Counted from the stretch's first letter, positions 23,880 to 34,016 are shown. The stretch: DNA of 36,401 nt from Bacteroidales bacterium (GCA_003560165.1 PWJC01000057.1:1-36401), one strand, 5' to 3'. A program made the numbers and translations. The notes: a model not told the origin generated them from the letters alone.

Positions 23880-26431
23880 TCTGCCCCGCCGGACGGAGTA
23901 CTTTCAGCTCCGGCCTTGATGAGGCTTATGTCCACGCCCTCTGCGTCCTTGTTATAATCTACGTTGATCACGTCGCCTTCGCTGACATGGCTGCGTATGA
24001 TCTCCTCGGCCAGAGGATCTTCGAGGTATTTCTGAATGGCCCGTTTCAGAGGCCGGGCGCCGTAGGAGGGATCCCAGCCTTTTTCGGCAATGAACTCCTT
24101 GGCATTTTCAGTGAGTTCGATGGTATAGCCCAGATCGCCGATGCGCTTGAACAACCGCTTGAGTTCAATGTCGATAATGCGGAAAATATGTTCTTTCTGC
24201 AGGGAATCAAAGATTACCACGTCGTCTACCCTGTTCAGGAATTCGGGGGCAAAGGTTTTTTTCAGGGCATTTTCGATGACACTCTGGCTGTATTCTTTAC
24301 TGCCCGCCTGCCTGGCAGAGGTGCTGAACCCCACGCCCATCCCGAAATCCTTGAGCTGCCGCGAACCGATGTTCGAGGTCATGATGATGATGGTATTCTT
24401 AAAATCGACCCGGCGGCCAAGGCTATCGGTAAGTTGTCCGTCGTCGAGCATCTGCAGCAGCAGGTGGAATACGTCGGGGTGGGCTTTCTCTATTTCATCG
24501 AGCAGCAAAACAGAATAGGGTTTCCGGCGGACCTTCTCGGTGAGCTGTCCGCCTTCTTCATAGCCCACATAACCCGGCGGGGCCCCCACCAGACGGCTGA
24601 CCGCAAATTTCTCCATGTATTCGCTCATGTCGATGCGGATAATGGCATCGTCTGAGTCGAACAAATGTTGAGACAAAACCTTGGCCAGGTGAGTTTTACC
24701 CACACCGGTAGGTCCGAGGAAAATAAAGGAACCGATGGGCTTGGCCGGATCTTTCAAACCCGCCCTGTTGCGGCGGATGCTTTTCACCACCTTTTTGATG
24801 GCGTCTTTTTGTCCGACCACGCTTTTTTCCAGGTCAATTTCCATGCTCATCAGGCGTTCGCTTTCGTTCAGGGCGATGCGTTGCACGGGTACCCCTGTCA
24901 TCATGGAAACCACCTCCGAAACATTCTGTTCGCTCACGGTTTCACGGTGCAGCTGGGATTCCTCTTCCCATTTCTTTTTTTCCAATTCCAGCTGCTCCAT
25001 CAATTCCCTTTCCTGGTCACGGAACTTGGCGGCCTGCTCGTATTTCTGGGCCTTGATGGCCTTGGTTTTTTCTTCCTTTACCTGATCTATCCTGGATTCA
25101 ACATTGATGATGTTCTCGGGCACCCGGATATTGGTGATGTGTACCCGCGAACCGGCTTCGTCCATGGCATCGATGGCCTTGTCGGGCAAATACCGGTCGC
25201 TTACATAGCGATCGGTCAGGTGCACACAGGCCTTAATGGCCTCGGGCGAATAATGCACCAGGTGGTGGTCTTCGTATTTGGATTTGATGTTGTTCAGGAT
25301 CTCCATGGTTTCCTCTGCCGAAGTGGGATCGATGATGATCTTCTGGAAACGCCGTTCGAGGGCTCCGTCTTTTTCAATATGCTGACGGTATTCGTCCATG
25401 GTGGTAGCGCCGATGCACTGAATTTCGCCCCGTGCCAGTGCGGGCTTGAACATATTGGAGGCATCCAGTGAGCCCGAGGCACCGCCGGCACCCACAATGG
25501 TATGCAACTCATCGATAAACAGAATGACTTCGTTGTTTTTTTCCAATTCGTTCAAGAGGGCTTTCATCCTTTCCTCAAACTGCCCACGGTACTTGGTTCC
25601 GGCAACCAGGGAAGCAATGTCGAGGGTAACGATGCGCTTGGTGAAGAGGGCTCGTGATACCTTGCGCTGCACAATGCGCAGGGCAAGGCCTTCGGCAATG
25701 GCCGACTTGCCCACTCCGGGCTCGCCGATAAGGATGGGGTTGTTCTTTTTTCGGCGGGAAAGGATCTGCGCGATCCGCTCAAGTTCCTTTTCCCTGCCTA
25801 CGACAGGATCCAGCCGGTCTTCCTCGGCAGCCCGTGTCAGGTCGCGGCCAAAATTGTCCAGCACCGGGGTGTTTGACTTTTCTCCGGTTTTTTTCACCGG
25901 GCTGCCAAAACCGCCGCTTTCGGTGGCTTCATCGTCTTCGCTGCCTGGAGATAACTCATCCCTGATATTCCCGCTGTCCTCGTCGTCGGCAAATCCGCTT
26001 CGGAGTTGGTTTACCTCGTCTTTTATTAATTGATAGTCAATCCCTTGCTGATGCAACAACCGGGTTGCCAGGTTGTCCTGGTCTTTCAGTATGGACAAGA
26101 GCAAGTGTTCGGCGCCGATGAGTTCGCTCTGGAACAGCTTGGCCTCCAAATAGGTGATTTTCAAAACCCGCTCCGCCTGCTTGACCAGGGGTATGTTCTC
26201 AATATTGCGGTTTTTCGGCGAACTGCCCTTGATGGTGTCTTCGATGGTTTTTTTGATCCGGACAAGATCGATGCCCAGCTGGGTGAGTATCTGGATGCCG
26301 ATGTTCTCTCCCTCCCTGATCAGACCAAGCAACAGGTGTTCGATACCAATATAGTCGTTTCCGTTGCGCAATGCCTCTTCGCGGCTAAAGGTGATCACAT
26401 CTTTCACAACCGGTGAAAATTTTGCTTCCAT
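23861..26431 (-). CDS. clpC: ATP-dependent Clp protease ATPase subunit ClpC
   Basis: Hsp100 AAA+ unfoldase that feeds substrates to ClpP. The 856-residue protein has the two Clp-N repeats (residues 1 to about 145), an acidic linker, AAA1 with Walker A G-E-P-G-V-G-K-S, the middle coiled coil with a UVR-like motif (K-Y-E-Q-A-A-K-F-R-D), and AAA2 with G-P-T-G-V-G-K-T and L-L-D-E-I-E-K-A. The C-terminal tail is acidic and lysine-rich. ATG 26431 is the start. It is divergent from gyrA across a 206-bp gap, an arrangement typical of Bacteroidota. Its last codons form one arm of a terminator hairpin. No clear TAnnTTTG box was found upstream (best is TATCATTG on the minus strand, one mismatch). Confidence 0.96.
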   Translation of the reverse strand: MEAKFSPVVKDVITFSREEALRNGNDYIGIEHLLLGLIREGENIGIQILTQLGIDLVRIKKTIEDTIKGSSPKNRNIENIPLVKQAERVLKITYLEAKLFQSELIGAEHLLLSILKDQDNLATRLLHQQGIDYQLIKDEVNQLRSGFADDEDSGNIRDELSPGSEDDEATESGGFGSPVKKTGEKSNTPVLDNFGRDLTRAAEEDRLDPVVGREKELERIAQILSRRKKNNPILIGEPGVGKSAIAEGLALRIVQRKVSRALFTKRIVTLDIASLVAGTKYRGQFEERMKALLNELEKNNEVILFIDELHTIVGAGGASGSLDASNMFKPALARGEIQCIGATTMDEYRQHIEKDGALERRFQKIIIDPTSAEETMEILNNIKSKYEDHHLVHYSPEAIKACVHLTDRYVSDRYLPDKAIDAMDEAGSRVHITNIRVPENIINVESRIDQVKEEKTKAIKAQKYEQAAKFRDQERELMEQLELEKKKWEEESQLHRETVSEQNVSEVVSMMTGVPVQRIALNESERLMSMEIDLEKSVVGQKDAIKKVVKSIRRNRAGLKDPAKPIGSFIFLGPTGVGKTHLAKVLSQHLFDSDDAIIRIDMSEYMEKFAVSRLVGAPPGYVGYEEGGQLTEKVRRKPYSVLLLDEIEKAHPDVFHLLLQMLDDGQLTDSLGRRVDFKNTIIIMTSNIGSRQLKDFGMGVGFSTSARQAGSKEYSQSVIENALKKTFAPEFLNRVDDVVIFDSLQKEHIFRIIDIELKRLFKRIGDLGYTIELTENAKEFIAEKGWDPSYGARPLKRAIQKYLEDPLAEEIIRSHVSEGDVINVDYNKDAEGVDISLIKAGAESTPSGGAEKEKGT

Positions 26432-26580
26432 ATGTTTTTTTCAATCAGATTTAATTTCCTTACAATGATACACAAAATGCTTTTAACAACGTCATTGGTT
26501 TAACAATAATTAACTGGATTTGTTGAGAAAAAAACACCTTTAAATGATGCCCGGACCCTCCTAAGTAAGAAAAAAATATG

Positions 26581-26614
26581 TATTTTCGTAGACCCTGGAA
26601 CCACCAGGTTTTTT
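26581..26614 (+). promoter_or_regulatory. gyrA leader: weak -7 box followed by a terminator-like hairpin
   Basis: TATTTTCG (26581-26588) is a one-mismatch match to TAnnTTTG. Six bases later comes a 5-bp stem (CCTGG 26594-26598, CCAGG 26604-26608) with a 5-nt loop, followed by six T residues (26609-26614). If the box is the promoter, the hairpin sits at the very start of the transcript, 23 bp before the gyrA ATG. Confidence 0.4.
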
Positions 26615-26637
26615 GATTAAAAATATTGATATCCAGC

Positions 26638-29133
26638 ATGTCGGAAGAAAAAATAACAAAAGTTGACATCGAGGTTCAAATGAAGGCCGCCTACATCGAC
26701 TATGCCATGTCGGTGATCGTGTCGAGGGCCCTGCCCGATGTGCGCGACGGTTTGAAGCCGGTGCACCGCCGGGTGCTGTTCGGGATGTCCGAACTCGGCA
26801 CCCTCAGTAACCGGCCTTACAAAAAGTCTGCCAGGATAGTAGGGGAGGTCCTCGGTAAATATCACCCCCACGGAGACAGTTCCGTATACGATGCCATGGT
26901 CAGGATGGCCCAGGACTGGTCTTTGCGCTACCCCTTGGTGGACGGGCAGGGAAACTTCGGCAGCATCGACGGCGACAGCCCCGCTGCCATGCGGTATACC
27001 GAAGCCAGGATGCAAAAGCTGGCCGAGGAAATGCTGGCAGATATCGATAAGGACACAGTCGACTTTCAGCTCAACTTCGACGATACCCTCTCCGAACCCT
27101 CCGTATTGCCCGCCAGGTTGCCCAACCTTTTGGTGAACGGATCGTCGGGGATTGCCGTGGGCATGGCCACCAACATGCCTCCCCACAACATCAGCGAGGT
27201 GATCGATGGGACCATTGCCTATATTGACAACAACGACATCGAAATAGATGGGTTGATGGAGTTTATCAAGGGGCCCGACTTTCCGACAGGGGGGATCATT
27301 TACGGACACGAAGGGGTTAAGGCCGCCTGCCATACGGGGCGTGGCCGCATTGTGATGCGGGGCGAAGCCATTGTGGAAACTGCCGAAAGCGGCAAGGAAG
27401 TCATTATTGTCACCTCCATACCCTATCAGGTGAACAAGTCAGAGATGATCAGGAAAACCGCCGACCTGGTCAATGACAAAAAGATCGAGGGCATCACCGA
27501 TATCCGAGACGAATCGGACCGTACCGGACTGCGCATTGTTTACGAACTCCGCAAGGATGCCATCCCCAACGTGATACTGAACCAGCTCTACCAGCATACC
27601 GCCCTCCAGAGCTCCTTCAATGTCAACAACATTGCCCTGGTAAACGGACGGCCGCAGATACTCAACCTGAAAGACCTGATCAGGCATTTTGTAGATCACC
27701 GCCACGAAGTGGTCTCCCGCCGTACTGCCTACGAACTCAGGGAAGCCGAAAAGCGGGCCCACGTGCTGCTGGGCCTGCTGGTGGCCCTCGACAACATCGA
27801 TGCCGTCATTTCGCTGATCAGGGCCTCCCAGACCACCGAGGATGCCAGGAATGGGCTGATGGAAACCTTTGATCTCACCGAGATCCAGGCAAAAGCCATC
27901 CTCGATATGCGACTGCAGCGGCTCACGGGGCTGGAAAGGGAAAAGTTGCAGGCAGAATACGAGGAACTGCTCAGCAAGATCGAGTATTACAAGGAGGTAT
28001 TGGCCGATATAACCCTGAGGATGAACATCATCAAGGAAGAACTACGGGAGATGAAACAAAAGTACGGCGACAAAACCCGGACCGAGATCGAATACACGGC
28101 CAATGATTTCCGCATTGAAGACACCATCCCCGACGAGGAGGTGGTGATCACCATTTCCCATCTGGGCTACATAAAACGCACCCAGCTTTCCGAATTCAGG
28201 ACACAGGGAAGGGGAGGGCGCGGCAGCAGGGGCTCCACCACCCGCAACGACGACTTTGTGGAACACCTCTTTGTGGCCACCAACCACAATTACCTCCTGT
28301 TTTTCACCGAACAGGGCAAGTGCTTCTGGATGCGGGTATTTGAAATACCCGAAGGCACCAAGACCTCCAAGGGCCGGGCCATACAGAATCTGATCAACAT
28401 TCCTTCGAACGACAAGATCAAGGCCTTTGTCAACGTGAAGGACCTCACCGACGCAGAATACACCGGCAGCAATTACATCATCCTCTGCACCCGCAAGGGG
28501 ATCATCAAGAAAACCAGCCTGGCTGCCTACTCCAGGCCACGGGCCAACGGCATTATTGCCATTCACATCCGGCCCGGCGACGAACTGATCGAGGCCTCAC
28601 TTACCAATGGGGAAAATGAGATCCTGATCGGCCTGCGCTCGGGCAAAGCCATTCGCTTTCGCGAAGACAGCGTGAGGGCCATCGGACGTAATGCAGCCGG
28701 TGTCAAGGGGATAAGCCTTTCCGGCCCCGAGGACGAAGTTATTGGCATGGTTTGTGTTGAACATCCAAAGAGCAACATCCTGGTGGTTAGTGAAAAAGGC
28801 TACGGAAAACGTTCCACCCTCGAAGAATACCGGATCACCCACAGAGGGGGCAAGGGAGTTAAATCGCTGAATATCACAGATAAGACCGGAGCAATGATCG
28901 CCATGGTGAATGTAGAGGATACAGATGATCTGATGATCATCAACAAAACCGGGATCACCATCCGTTTGCCCGTATCCACATTGAGGGAAATGGGCAGGGC
29001 CACCCAGGGGGTGAAACTCATTAACTTAAAGAACGACGACAAGATCGCAGCGGTTACCAAAGTGCAGGAAAAAGCCCTCAACGGGGTTCAGGAAGAAGGG
29101 GTGGATGAAGAAAGCCCGGAAAATACCGGATAA
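26638..29133 (+). CDS. gyrA: DNA gyrase subunit A
   Basis: Cleavage-reunion subunit of gyrase, which introduces negative supercoils. The 831-residue protein has the winged-helix/tower domain with the catalytic tyrosine at Tyr120 (A-A-M-R-Y-T) and the quinolone region [10 protein letters not shown], where Ser81 and Asp85 correspond to E. coli Ser83 and Asp87, the sensitive state. The C-terminal beta-pinwheel follows. The GyrA box near residue 523 reads Q-G-R-G-G-R-G, one change from canonical Q-R-R-G-G-R-G. The start at ATG 26638 (M-S-E-E-K) is preferred over an in-frame TTG at 26626. Stop is followed after 110 bp by the TPR gene. Confidence 0.97.
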   Translation: MSEEKITKVDIEVQMKAAYIDYAMSVIVSRALPDVRDGLKPVHRRVLFGMSELGTLSNRPYKKSARIVGEVLGKYHPHGDSSVYDAMVRMAQDWSLRYPLVDGQGNFGSIDGDSPAAMRYTEARMQKLAEEMLADIDKDTVDFQLNFDDTLSEPSVLPARLPNLLVNGSSGIAVGMATNMPPHNISEVIDGTIAYIDNNDIEIDGLMEFIKGPDFPTGGIIYGHEGVKAACHTGRGRIVMRGEAIVETAESGKEVIIVTSIPYQVNKSEMIRKTADLVNDKKIEGITDIRDESDRTGLRIVYELRKDAIPNVILNQLYQHTALQSSFNVNNIALVNGRPQILNLKDLIRHFVDHRHEVVSRRTAYELREAEKRAHVLLGLLVALDNIDAVISLIRASQTTEDARNGLMETFDLTEIQAKAILDMRLQRLTGLEREKLQAEYEELLSKIEYYKEVLADITLRMNIIKEELREMKQKYGDKTRTEIEYTANDFRIEDTIPDEEVVITISHLGYIKRTQLSEFRTQGRGGRGSRGSTTRNDDFVEHLFVATNHNYLLFFTEQGKCFWMRVFEIPEGTKTSKGRAIQNLINIPSNDKIKAFVNVKDLTDAEYTGSNYIILCTRKGIIKKTSLAAYSRPRANGIIAIHIRPGDELIEASLTNGENEILIGLRSGKAIRFREDSVRAIGRNAAGVKGISLSGPEDEVIGMVCVEHPKSNILVVSEKGYGKRSTLEEYRITHRGGKGVKSLNITDKTGAMIAMVNVEDTDDLMIINKTGITIRLPVSTLREMGRATQGVKLINLKNDDKIAAVTKVQEKALNGVQEEGVDEESPENTG

Positions 29134-29153
29134 TGTGTTTTTTGAGCCGCCCA

Positions 29154-29183
29154 TTGCATCGAATCAAATAATTCATAATTTTG
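29154..29183 (+). promoter_or_regulatory. Promoter of the TPR gene
   Basis: TTG at 29154-29156, a 19-bp spacer and TAATTTTG at 29176-29183 match the Bacteroidota promoter pattern, 60 bp before the ATG at 29244. The TPR gene can therefore be transcribed separately from gyrA. Confidence 0.65.
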
Positions 29184-29243
29184 CGATAATGAGTTGTCGG
29201 ATGTTTAGAAACACTTTTTAAAAAAAACAAAAAAATCATCTCA

Positions 29244-30464
29244 ATGAAAAGGACTGTATTTTTTCTCATATTCATGTTATTTGCCGCGTCCCTGGCACAG
29301 GCACAGAGCCGGGAACTCAGGAGGGCATCCCGGCAGCTAAACCGGGGTAACCTGGAGGCCGCACTGGAACACATCACCCCGGCCATTGAACACCAGGAAA
29401 CTATAAATGACCCCGAAACCTGGGTCACGGCAGCACAGATCTATATGGAGATCTCCATGAACGAAGATCCCGAGATCCGCGACCTGGTGGATGAGCCGGT
29501 AGCCAAGGCCGACCATGCCCTGAGCAGGGCAGAGCAGCTCGACACGAACAATGAATTCATCCTGGAAATCCAGCAGGGTTTGCTCTTTTTATCGGAGCTG
29601 ACCTTCAATGCAGGGGTGGAGGCTTACAACGATAGCCGGTGGACGGCTGCCAGTGACTACTTTTTGAGGTCATACGAACTCGGACTGTCGTTCGAATCGG
29701 TGGACACCACAACCTATTACAATGCCGCCCTGTCGGCCGAGCTGGGGGGCGCTTACGAAAGGGCAAAGGAAATTTACCTTGACCTCAGGGAAATGGAGTA
29801 CGACCAGCCCTTTATCTATTCGTCGCTTTCCAATATCACCCTGGCCCAGGGAGATACCCTGCAGGGCACCGTATACATTCAGGAAGGCCGTGACCGCTAT
29901 CCCGATGACCTCGACCTGATCTTTACCGAAGCCAATATCCATATTTTTACCGGCGACGTGGAGCAGGCCAGGAAGGTTTTGGATATCGCCATCCAGAGAG
30001 ATCCCGAAAACCCCAACCTGTACTTTGCCTTTGGGGCAAACTACGACAAAATGTCACAGGATACCACCTATACTGCAGAGGAGAGGGAATTTGCCTTCGA
30101 GCAGGCCGCAGAGGCCTACGAAAAAGCCATTGAGCTGAACCCTGATTATTTTGATGCGGTGTACAACCTGGGCGTACTGTATTTTAACGAGGGAATACGA
30201 ATCTTTGAGCAAGCCGACGAAAGGCTTCGCCAGACACATGACTTTGCGCGCTATGAAGAGGACGAGGAAGAGTTCCGCCAGGCGTGGCTTCAGGCACAGC
30301 CTTATCTGGAACGCTCCAAGGACATGATTGAACCCGACGATCCCAATTACGAGGTGGTCGTTGTTTCGCTTGTGCAGTTGTATGCCAGGACCGGGCAACA
30401 GGATAAACTGGAAGAGATAGAAGATCTCTACATCAAATATTTCGGCGTCGAAGAAGAGATGTAA
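29244..30464 (+). CDS. Secreted TPR protein
   Basis: A 406-residue protein with a signal peptide (residues 1 to about 20, ending A-Q-A-Q-S) and multiple tetratricopeptide-type helices. Clear units include A-F-E-Q-A-A-E-A-Y-E-K-A-I-E-L-N-P near residues 280-300 and D-A-V-Y-N-L-G-V-L-Y-F-N-E-G after it; earlier helices are more divergent. The C-terminus is acidic (F-G-V-E-E-E-M). It should be periplasmic and serve as a protein-binding scaffold; no enzymatic motif is seen. Its position after gyrA is conserved in Bacteroidota as I recall it. A strong terminator follows its stop. Confidence 0.88.
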   Translation: MKRTVFFLIFMLFAASLAQAQSRELRRASRQLNRGNLEAALEHITPAIEHQETINDPETWVTAAQIYMEISMNEDPEIRDLVDEPVAKADHALSRAEQLDTNNEFILEIQQGLLFLSELTFNAGVEAYNDSRWTAASDYFLRSYELGLSFESVDTTTYYNAALSAELGGAYERAKEIYLDLREMEYDQPFIYSSLSNITLAQGDTLQGTVYIQEGRDRYPDDLDLIFTEANIHIFTGDVEQARKVLDIAIQRDPENPNLYFAFGANYDKMSQDTTYTAEEREFAFEQAAEAYEKAIELNPDYFDAVYNLGVLYFNEGIRIFEQADERLRQTHDFARYEEDEEEFRQAWLQAQPYLERSKDMIEPDDPNYEVVVVSLVQLYARTGQQDKLEEIEDLYIKYFGVEEEM

Positions 30465-30491
30465 TTTTCAGGATGCATAAGATCGATCGGG

Positions 30492-30528
30492 CAGGGAAGC
30501 AGGCATGAGCTGTTTCCCTGTTTCTTTT
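30492..30528 (+). terminator. Rho-independent terminator after the TPR gene
   Basis: An 11-bp stem with one G:U pair (arms 30492-30502 and 30510-30520) closes a 7-nt loop and is followed by TTTCTTTT, 27 bp after the TPR stop codon. Confidence 0.85.
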
Positions 30529-30542
30529 CAACCGCAAACTTA

Positions 30543-30560
30543 ACATAATATTAATTATGT
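30543..30560. repeat. AT-rich inverted repeat
   Basis: ACATAAT and its complement ATTATGT (30543-30549, 30554-30560) flank ATTA, between the terminator and the mgtE promoter box. It could be a protein-binding site upstream of mgtE, but AT-rich sequence makes chance likely. Confidence 0.35.
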
Positions 30561-30625
30561 AACTTTTAATGCATATAAATTTTATGGATTAAATCCCTGC
30601 GCAACGGGCTCCGGACAAAAATAAT

Positions 30626-30633
30626 TAAATTTG
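30626..30633 (+). promoter_or_regulatory. Promoter -7 box for mgtE
   Basis: TAAATTTG matches TAnnTTTG exactly and lies 46 bp before the mgtE ATG at 30680. No clear -33 element. Confidence 0.5.
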
Positions 30634-30679
30634 TGCGGTGGTGCCTTTTTCTTTGAGTGAACCAAACAGGGAGCGTATT

Positions 30680-32020
30680 ATGATCGACATCAAAGAGGAT
30701 TTTCAACAATTGATCAGGAATCGCGAATGGAAAGTCGTGAAGCGGATGATCAACGAATACGAAGCCTTTCAAATCGCCGAAATCATTGAGGAACTTCCTC
30801 CTTCGGTCAACGTCATTTTATTCCGGCTGCTATCCAGGCAACAGGCAAAGGAAACCTTCCAGCACCTTTCACACGACAAACAGGAAGAGATCATCGAAAG
30901 CCTGGCCCAGAACGCCCAGCTGATCACCACCCTGCTGAACGACCTTGATCCCGACGACAGGACCGCTTTTTTCGAAGAACTCCCGGGCGAGATCACCCAG
31001 CGCTTCATCCAGCTGCTTTCGGCCGAAGAACGAAAAATTGCTACCCAGCTGCTCGGGTATCCCGAAGACAGTATCGGCCGTTTGATGACCCCCGAATACG
31101 TGGCCGTAAAGCCCCATTATTCCGTGGAAGAGTCTCTGGAACATATCCGCAAATACGGACGGGACTCCGAGACCCTGAATGTGATCTATGTTGTTGACGA
31201 TGACATGAGGCTCATCGACGACATCCGCATCAAGGAGATCATCCTGGCTTCGCCGGGACAAACCATTTCCTCCATCATGGACCACCGTTTTGTTGCCCTG
31301 AACGCTACCGACGACCAGGAGGTAGCCATCGGTGTCTTCAGAGACCACGACAGGGTGGCCCTGCCTGTAACCGATACCAAGGGGGTGCTTCTTGGCATTG
31401 TCACCTTTGATGATGTGATGGATGTGGCCGAAGAAGAGTCGACCGAAGACTTCCATAAATTTGGATCCATCCAGGATGCTATTTTTAACCCACTGAAGAT
31501 CAGACTTTTAAACTTATACAAAAAACGCATTGTCTGGCTTTCCATCCTGGTATTCATGAATGTGTTCTCCGGCGCCGCCATTGCCAGTTTTGAGAATGTC
31601 ATCGAATCGGTGGTTGCCCTGGTGTTCTTTCTCCCTCTGCTGATCGACAGCGGCGGAAACGCCGGAGCCCAGTCGGCCACCCTGATGATCCGCGCCCTGG
31701 CCGTTGGCGACGTGGAGTTAAAAGACTGGCTCAGGCTGTTTGGCAGGGAGTTTCTGGTGGCCCTGCTGCTGGGCATCACCATGGCCTTCGCCGTTGCCCT
31801 GGTGGCCAGCTTCAGGGCCCCCGAAATAATGCTGGTGGTCATGATCACCATGGTGCTTACGGTACTCACAGGCAGCCTGGTGGGTATGCTGCTGCCATTT
31901 ATCTTCACCCGTCTGAGACTCGACCCGGCCACGGCAAGCGCCCCCCTGATCACTTCCATTGCCGATATTTGCGGGGTGCTGATCTATTTTTCGATCGCTT
32001 CCTGGTTTTTTGGCATCTGA
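30680..32020 (+). CDS. mgtE: Magnesium transporter MgtE
   Basis: Mg2+ channel of the inner membrane, gated by cytoplasmic Mg2+. The 446-residue protein has the N-domain (about residues 1-125, with L-P-P-S-V-N-V-I-L-F-R-L-L and L-D-P-D-D-R), a tandem CBS pair (about 130-250, R-L-M-T-P-E-Y-V-A to V-T-F-D-D-V-M-D-V) and five C-terminal membrane helices with the pore motif G-G-N-A-G-A-Q-S. Start ATG 30680 (M-I-D-I-K-E-D) is the family-like N-terminus; a GTG 42 bp upstream would extend it by 14 residues. Its stop is 24 bp from the convergent methyltransferase stop; a small 5-bp hairpin (32031-32044) lies between. Confidence 0.95.
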   Translation: MIDIKEDFQQLIRNREWKVVKRMINEYEAFQIAEIIEELPPSVNVILFRLLSRQQAKETFQHLSHDKQEEIIESLAQNAQLITTLLNDLDPDDRTAFFEELPGEITQRFIQLLSAEERKIATQLLGYPEDSIGRLMTPEYVAVKPHYSVEESLEHIRKYGRDSETLNVIYVVDDDMRLIDDIRIKEIILASPGQTISSIMDHRFVALNATDDQEVAIGVFRDHDRVALPVTDTKGVLLGIVTFDDVMDVAEEESTEDFHKFGSIQDAIFNPLKIRLLNLYKKRIVWLSILVFMNVFSGAAIASFENVIESVVALVFFLPLLIDSGGNAGAQSATLMIRALAVGDVELKDWLRLFGREFLVALLLGITMAFAVALVASFRAPEIMLVVMITMVLTVLTGSLVGMLLPFIFTRLRLDPATASAPLITSIADICGVLIYFSIASWFFGI

Positions 32021-32044
32021 CGACCCCTTTCCGGCGGATGCCGG

Positions 32045-32809
32045 TCAGCCACCATGGCCAATCCCGGCCGGCAGGTTTTGGGGATGGGCAATGAAATAGT
32101 ATTCATTCTTTTTCAGGTAATGCGATTCAAAGCCGGGCAGCGTCAGGGCAGCTTCCCCGTTTAAAAATGCGGGCAACAGCGAAAGCTTCAGCCCGCATTC
32201 CTCTACCAGCAACTCATACATATCGCGGGGGGGGGCATGATAATAATTGCTGCCCCCCAGACCGAATTCAAATACAATACACGGACGGGATCGTTTGATG
32301 AGTTCCCTCCCCCCTCTGATGACCTGGTATTCGGCACCTTCCACATCGATCTTGATGAAGGCGACTGGCAAATCGGGCGGAATGAGCTGGTCGAGCCTTC
32401 GCATTTCCACGTCAATTTCCTCTATGTCGGGGTATTCAACGGCGTATTTTCTTTTTTTCAGCCCACTGTAAGACGGGGCATTGCGCACATAACAAAATGA
32501 GGCAGTACCGCTTTTGTCCGACAAGGCATAGGGATACACTCTGATGCGGTCGCCATACCTCCGGTTAACTTCCGTATAATAGGCGGGAATGGGTTCAAAG
32601 GCAAAGTGCATGCCCCCGGGCGCAAGTCGAAGGATGCGGTCAATGAATTCCCCCTGGTGACTGCCTACATCGATGCAATTGGAATGCTTGTGGAGCAGGC
32701 GCTTGAGTATGCGGGCTGTCAGGCGGTCGTAATACATGTTCCGCGTCAGATCGATACCGGCAGCCGACAATGCCCGCTTCAGGAATTGTTTTATCCGGGA
32801 AAAATACAT
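32045..32809 (-). CDS. FkbM family methyltransferase
   Basis: SAM-dependent methyltransferase of the FkbM group, often acting on sugars, lipids or natural products. The 254-residue protein has the SAM motif I-D-V-G-S-H-Q-G-E-F, then F-A-F-E-P-I-P, and the core I-K-I-D-V-E-G-A-E-Y that marks the family, followed by V-F-E-F-G. ATG 32809 is the start. The gene lies 24 bp after the DUF2807 stop on the same strand, so readthrough from the ABC operon is possible, but no functional link is evident. It has no neighbouring sugar-polymer genes in this window; the substrate is unknown. Confidence 0.88.
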   Translation of the reverse strand: MYFSRIKQFLKRALSAAGIDLTRNMYYDRLTARILKRLLHKHSNCIDVGSHQGEFIDRILRLAPGGMHFAFEPIPAYYTEVNRRYGDRIRVYPYALSDKSGTASFCYVRNAPSYSGLKKRKYAVEYPDIEEIDVEMRRLDQLIPPDLPVAFIKIDVEGAEYQVIRGGRELIKRSRPCIVFEFGLGGSNYYHAPPRDMYELLVEECGLKLSLLPAFLNGEAALTLPGFESHYLKKNEYYFIAHPQNLPAGIGHGG

Positions 32810-32833
32810 CTACGTATTGTTATCTGTTCGATA

Positions 32834-33592
32834 TCATTCTCCTCCCCTGCCGGGATTACGGACAATTTGCCCCCCCCGGCTGGTGGTAAAACTGGTCTGG
32901 TCCGGATTGCCTGAGTAATTGATCACACTGCCCTGGCCGGCACGGGCCGTCAGCTTCCGGCTGACTTTCAAGCTGGCCACGGCTCCGTTCCTGCAGGCAA
33001 TCTCGGCACTGGCAACCTCAAATTGCCCGGCCTCCAGAATGGCCCCGTTCCTGATGTCGGCCGAGAGCGTACCCGCTCTCCCCGCTAAGGAAACCACCGA
33101 GCCCATCTGCGCCCCGAGTTCTACCTCATCGTATTCCAGATTCAGCGTGCTTCTTGCGCCGGTGCCCAACTGATGTACCAGCCGCCCTCCCCTGAGGGTT
33201 TCCGGGCCATGCAGAGTAACTCCTCCAGTGCCTGTCAGGCTTTTGAGCACGTCCAGTTCCAGTTGTACTTCAATCGTTACTTCACGTGCAACGCGATCGT
33301 CCAGTGAGACGCGCAGTCTGCCCCTGTCGACCTCGGAGGTTATCAGTTCCAGGATATTGTCGTCGGCGGTTAACTGCACCCGGTAATTGCCGGTCTGCAC
33401 CAGGCTTACCCGCAGCTGACCGTGGACCTCCACAGCATCAAAGGCAGGCATTTCGTAATTGACCGTTCGTCTCTGCCCGCTCCCGTGGATGACCTCACGC
33501 CCGAGTTCGTTGCGCAGGGCCAGCATCAGAAAGAACAGGACAATGACCACAAGGGCAAAAGCCGCAAGCAGGATTTTACTGGCTGTCTTCAT
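32834..33592 (-). CDS. DUF2807 (GIN-type adhesin-head-like) protein
   Basis: The 252-residue protein starts with a membrane anchor or uncleaved signal (residues about 7-28, followed by N-E-L-G-R-E-V). The rest is a DUF2807 beta-helix domain, with repeated short strands such as V-E-V-H-G-Q-L-R-V-S-L, L-R-V-S-L-D and L-T-G-T-G-G-V-T. Family members are surface or periplasmic proteins of unknown function, common in Bacteroidota and often beside GntR/ABC units, as here. It ends with a glycine-rich tail (N-P-G-R-G-G-E). Start ATG 33592 follows the GntR stop by 91 bp; a small hairpin (33657-33671) lies in that gap. Confidence 0.87.
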   Translation of the reverse strand: MKTASKILLAAFALVVIVLFFLMLALRNELGREVIHGSGQRRTVNYEMPAFDAVEVHGQLRVSLVQTGNYRVQLTADDNILELITSEVDRGRLRVSLDDRVAREVTIEVQLELDVLKSLTGTGGVTLHGPETLRGGRLVHQLGTGARSTLNLEYDEVELGAQMGSVVSLAGRAGTLSADIRNGAILEAGQFEVASAEIACRNGAVASLKVSRKLTARAGQGSVINYSGNPDQTSFTTSRGGQIVRNPGRGGE

Positions 33593-33683
33593 CTTTATCG
33601 GTTTTATTTTGTACACAATTGCTTTAACTGTCAACAAACGGGCATCAGCGGATGAGTTGTTCCCTGAACAATGCATAATACTT

Positions 33684-34016
33684 TTACAGGTCTTTGACAT
33701 CGAGCTTGAGCATATCCATCGTATAAAATATCTGCGGCAGGTCTTCGCCGATGAATTTATCTTTCTTAAAATCGAGGGTTTTCTGATACCCATTGTCCGA
33801 CACGAAGTAGCCGATGCCCCGTTTGTTGTAAATAATGCCTTTTTCCTGAAGAAAATTATAGGTTCGTATGGCCGTGTTCGGGTTGACCTCTACCTGGACG
33901 GCAATTTCCCGGATCGAAGGGATCTTCTCTCCTTGTTTCCACTGTTTTTTCAGGATGCGTTCGCAAAAATAGTCGGCAATCTGCAGATAAATGGCTTGGC
34001 CTTCATTAAATTCCAT
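33684..34016 (-). CDS. GntR family transcriptional regulator, YtrA type
   Basis: A short 110-residue regulator with the GntR winged helix-turn-helix (K-I-P-S-I-R-E-I-A-V-Q-V-E-V-N-P-N-T-A, then R-T-Y-N-F-L-Q-E-K-G-I-I-Y) and only a small C-terminal helix, no ligand domain; this is the YtrA subfamily, which represses linked ABC transporter operons. The start at ATG 34016 is fixed by a strong Shine-Dalgarno sequence; it lies 2 bp after the permease stop. An alternative ATG at 34049 would overlap the permease. An inverted repeat over the operon's promoter start is its likely target. Confidence 0.92.
   Translation of the reverse strand: MEFNEGQAIYLQIADYFCERILKKQWKQGEKIPSIREIAVQVEVNPNTAIRTYNFLQEKGIIYNKRGIGYFVSDNGYQKTLDFKKDKFIGEDLPQIFYTMDMLKLDVKDL

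Noticed and set aside
32031-32044. 5-bp hairpin between mgtE and the FkbM gene as a terminator
   Set aside because: Stem is short and there is no T run on either strand.
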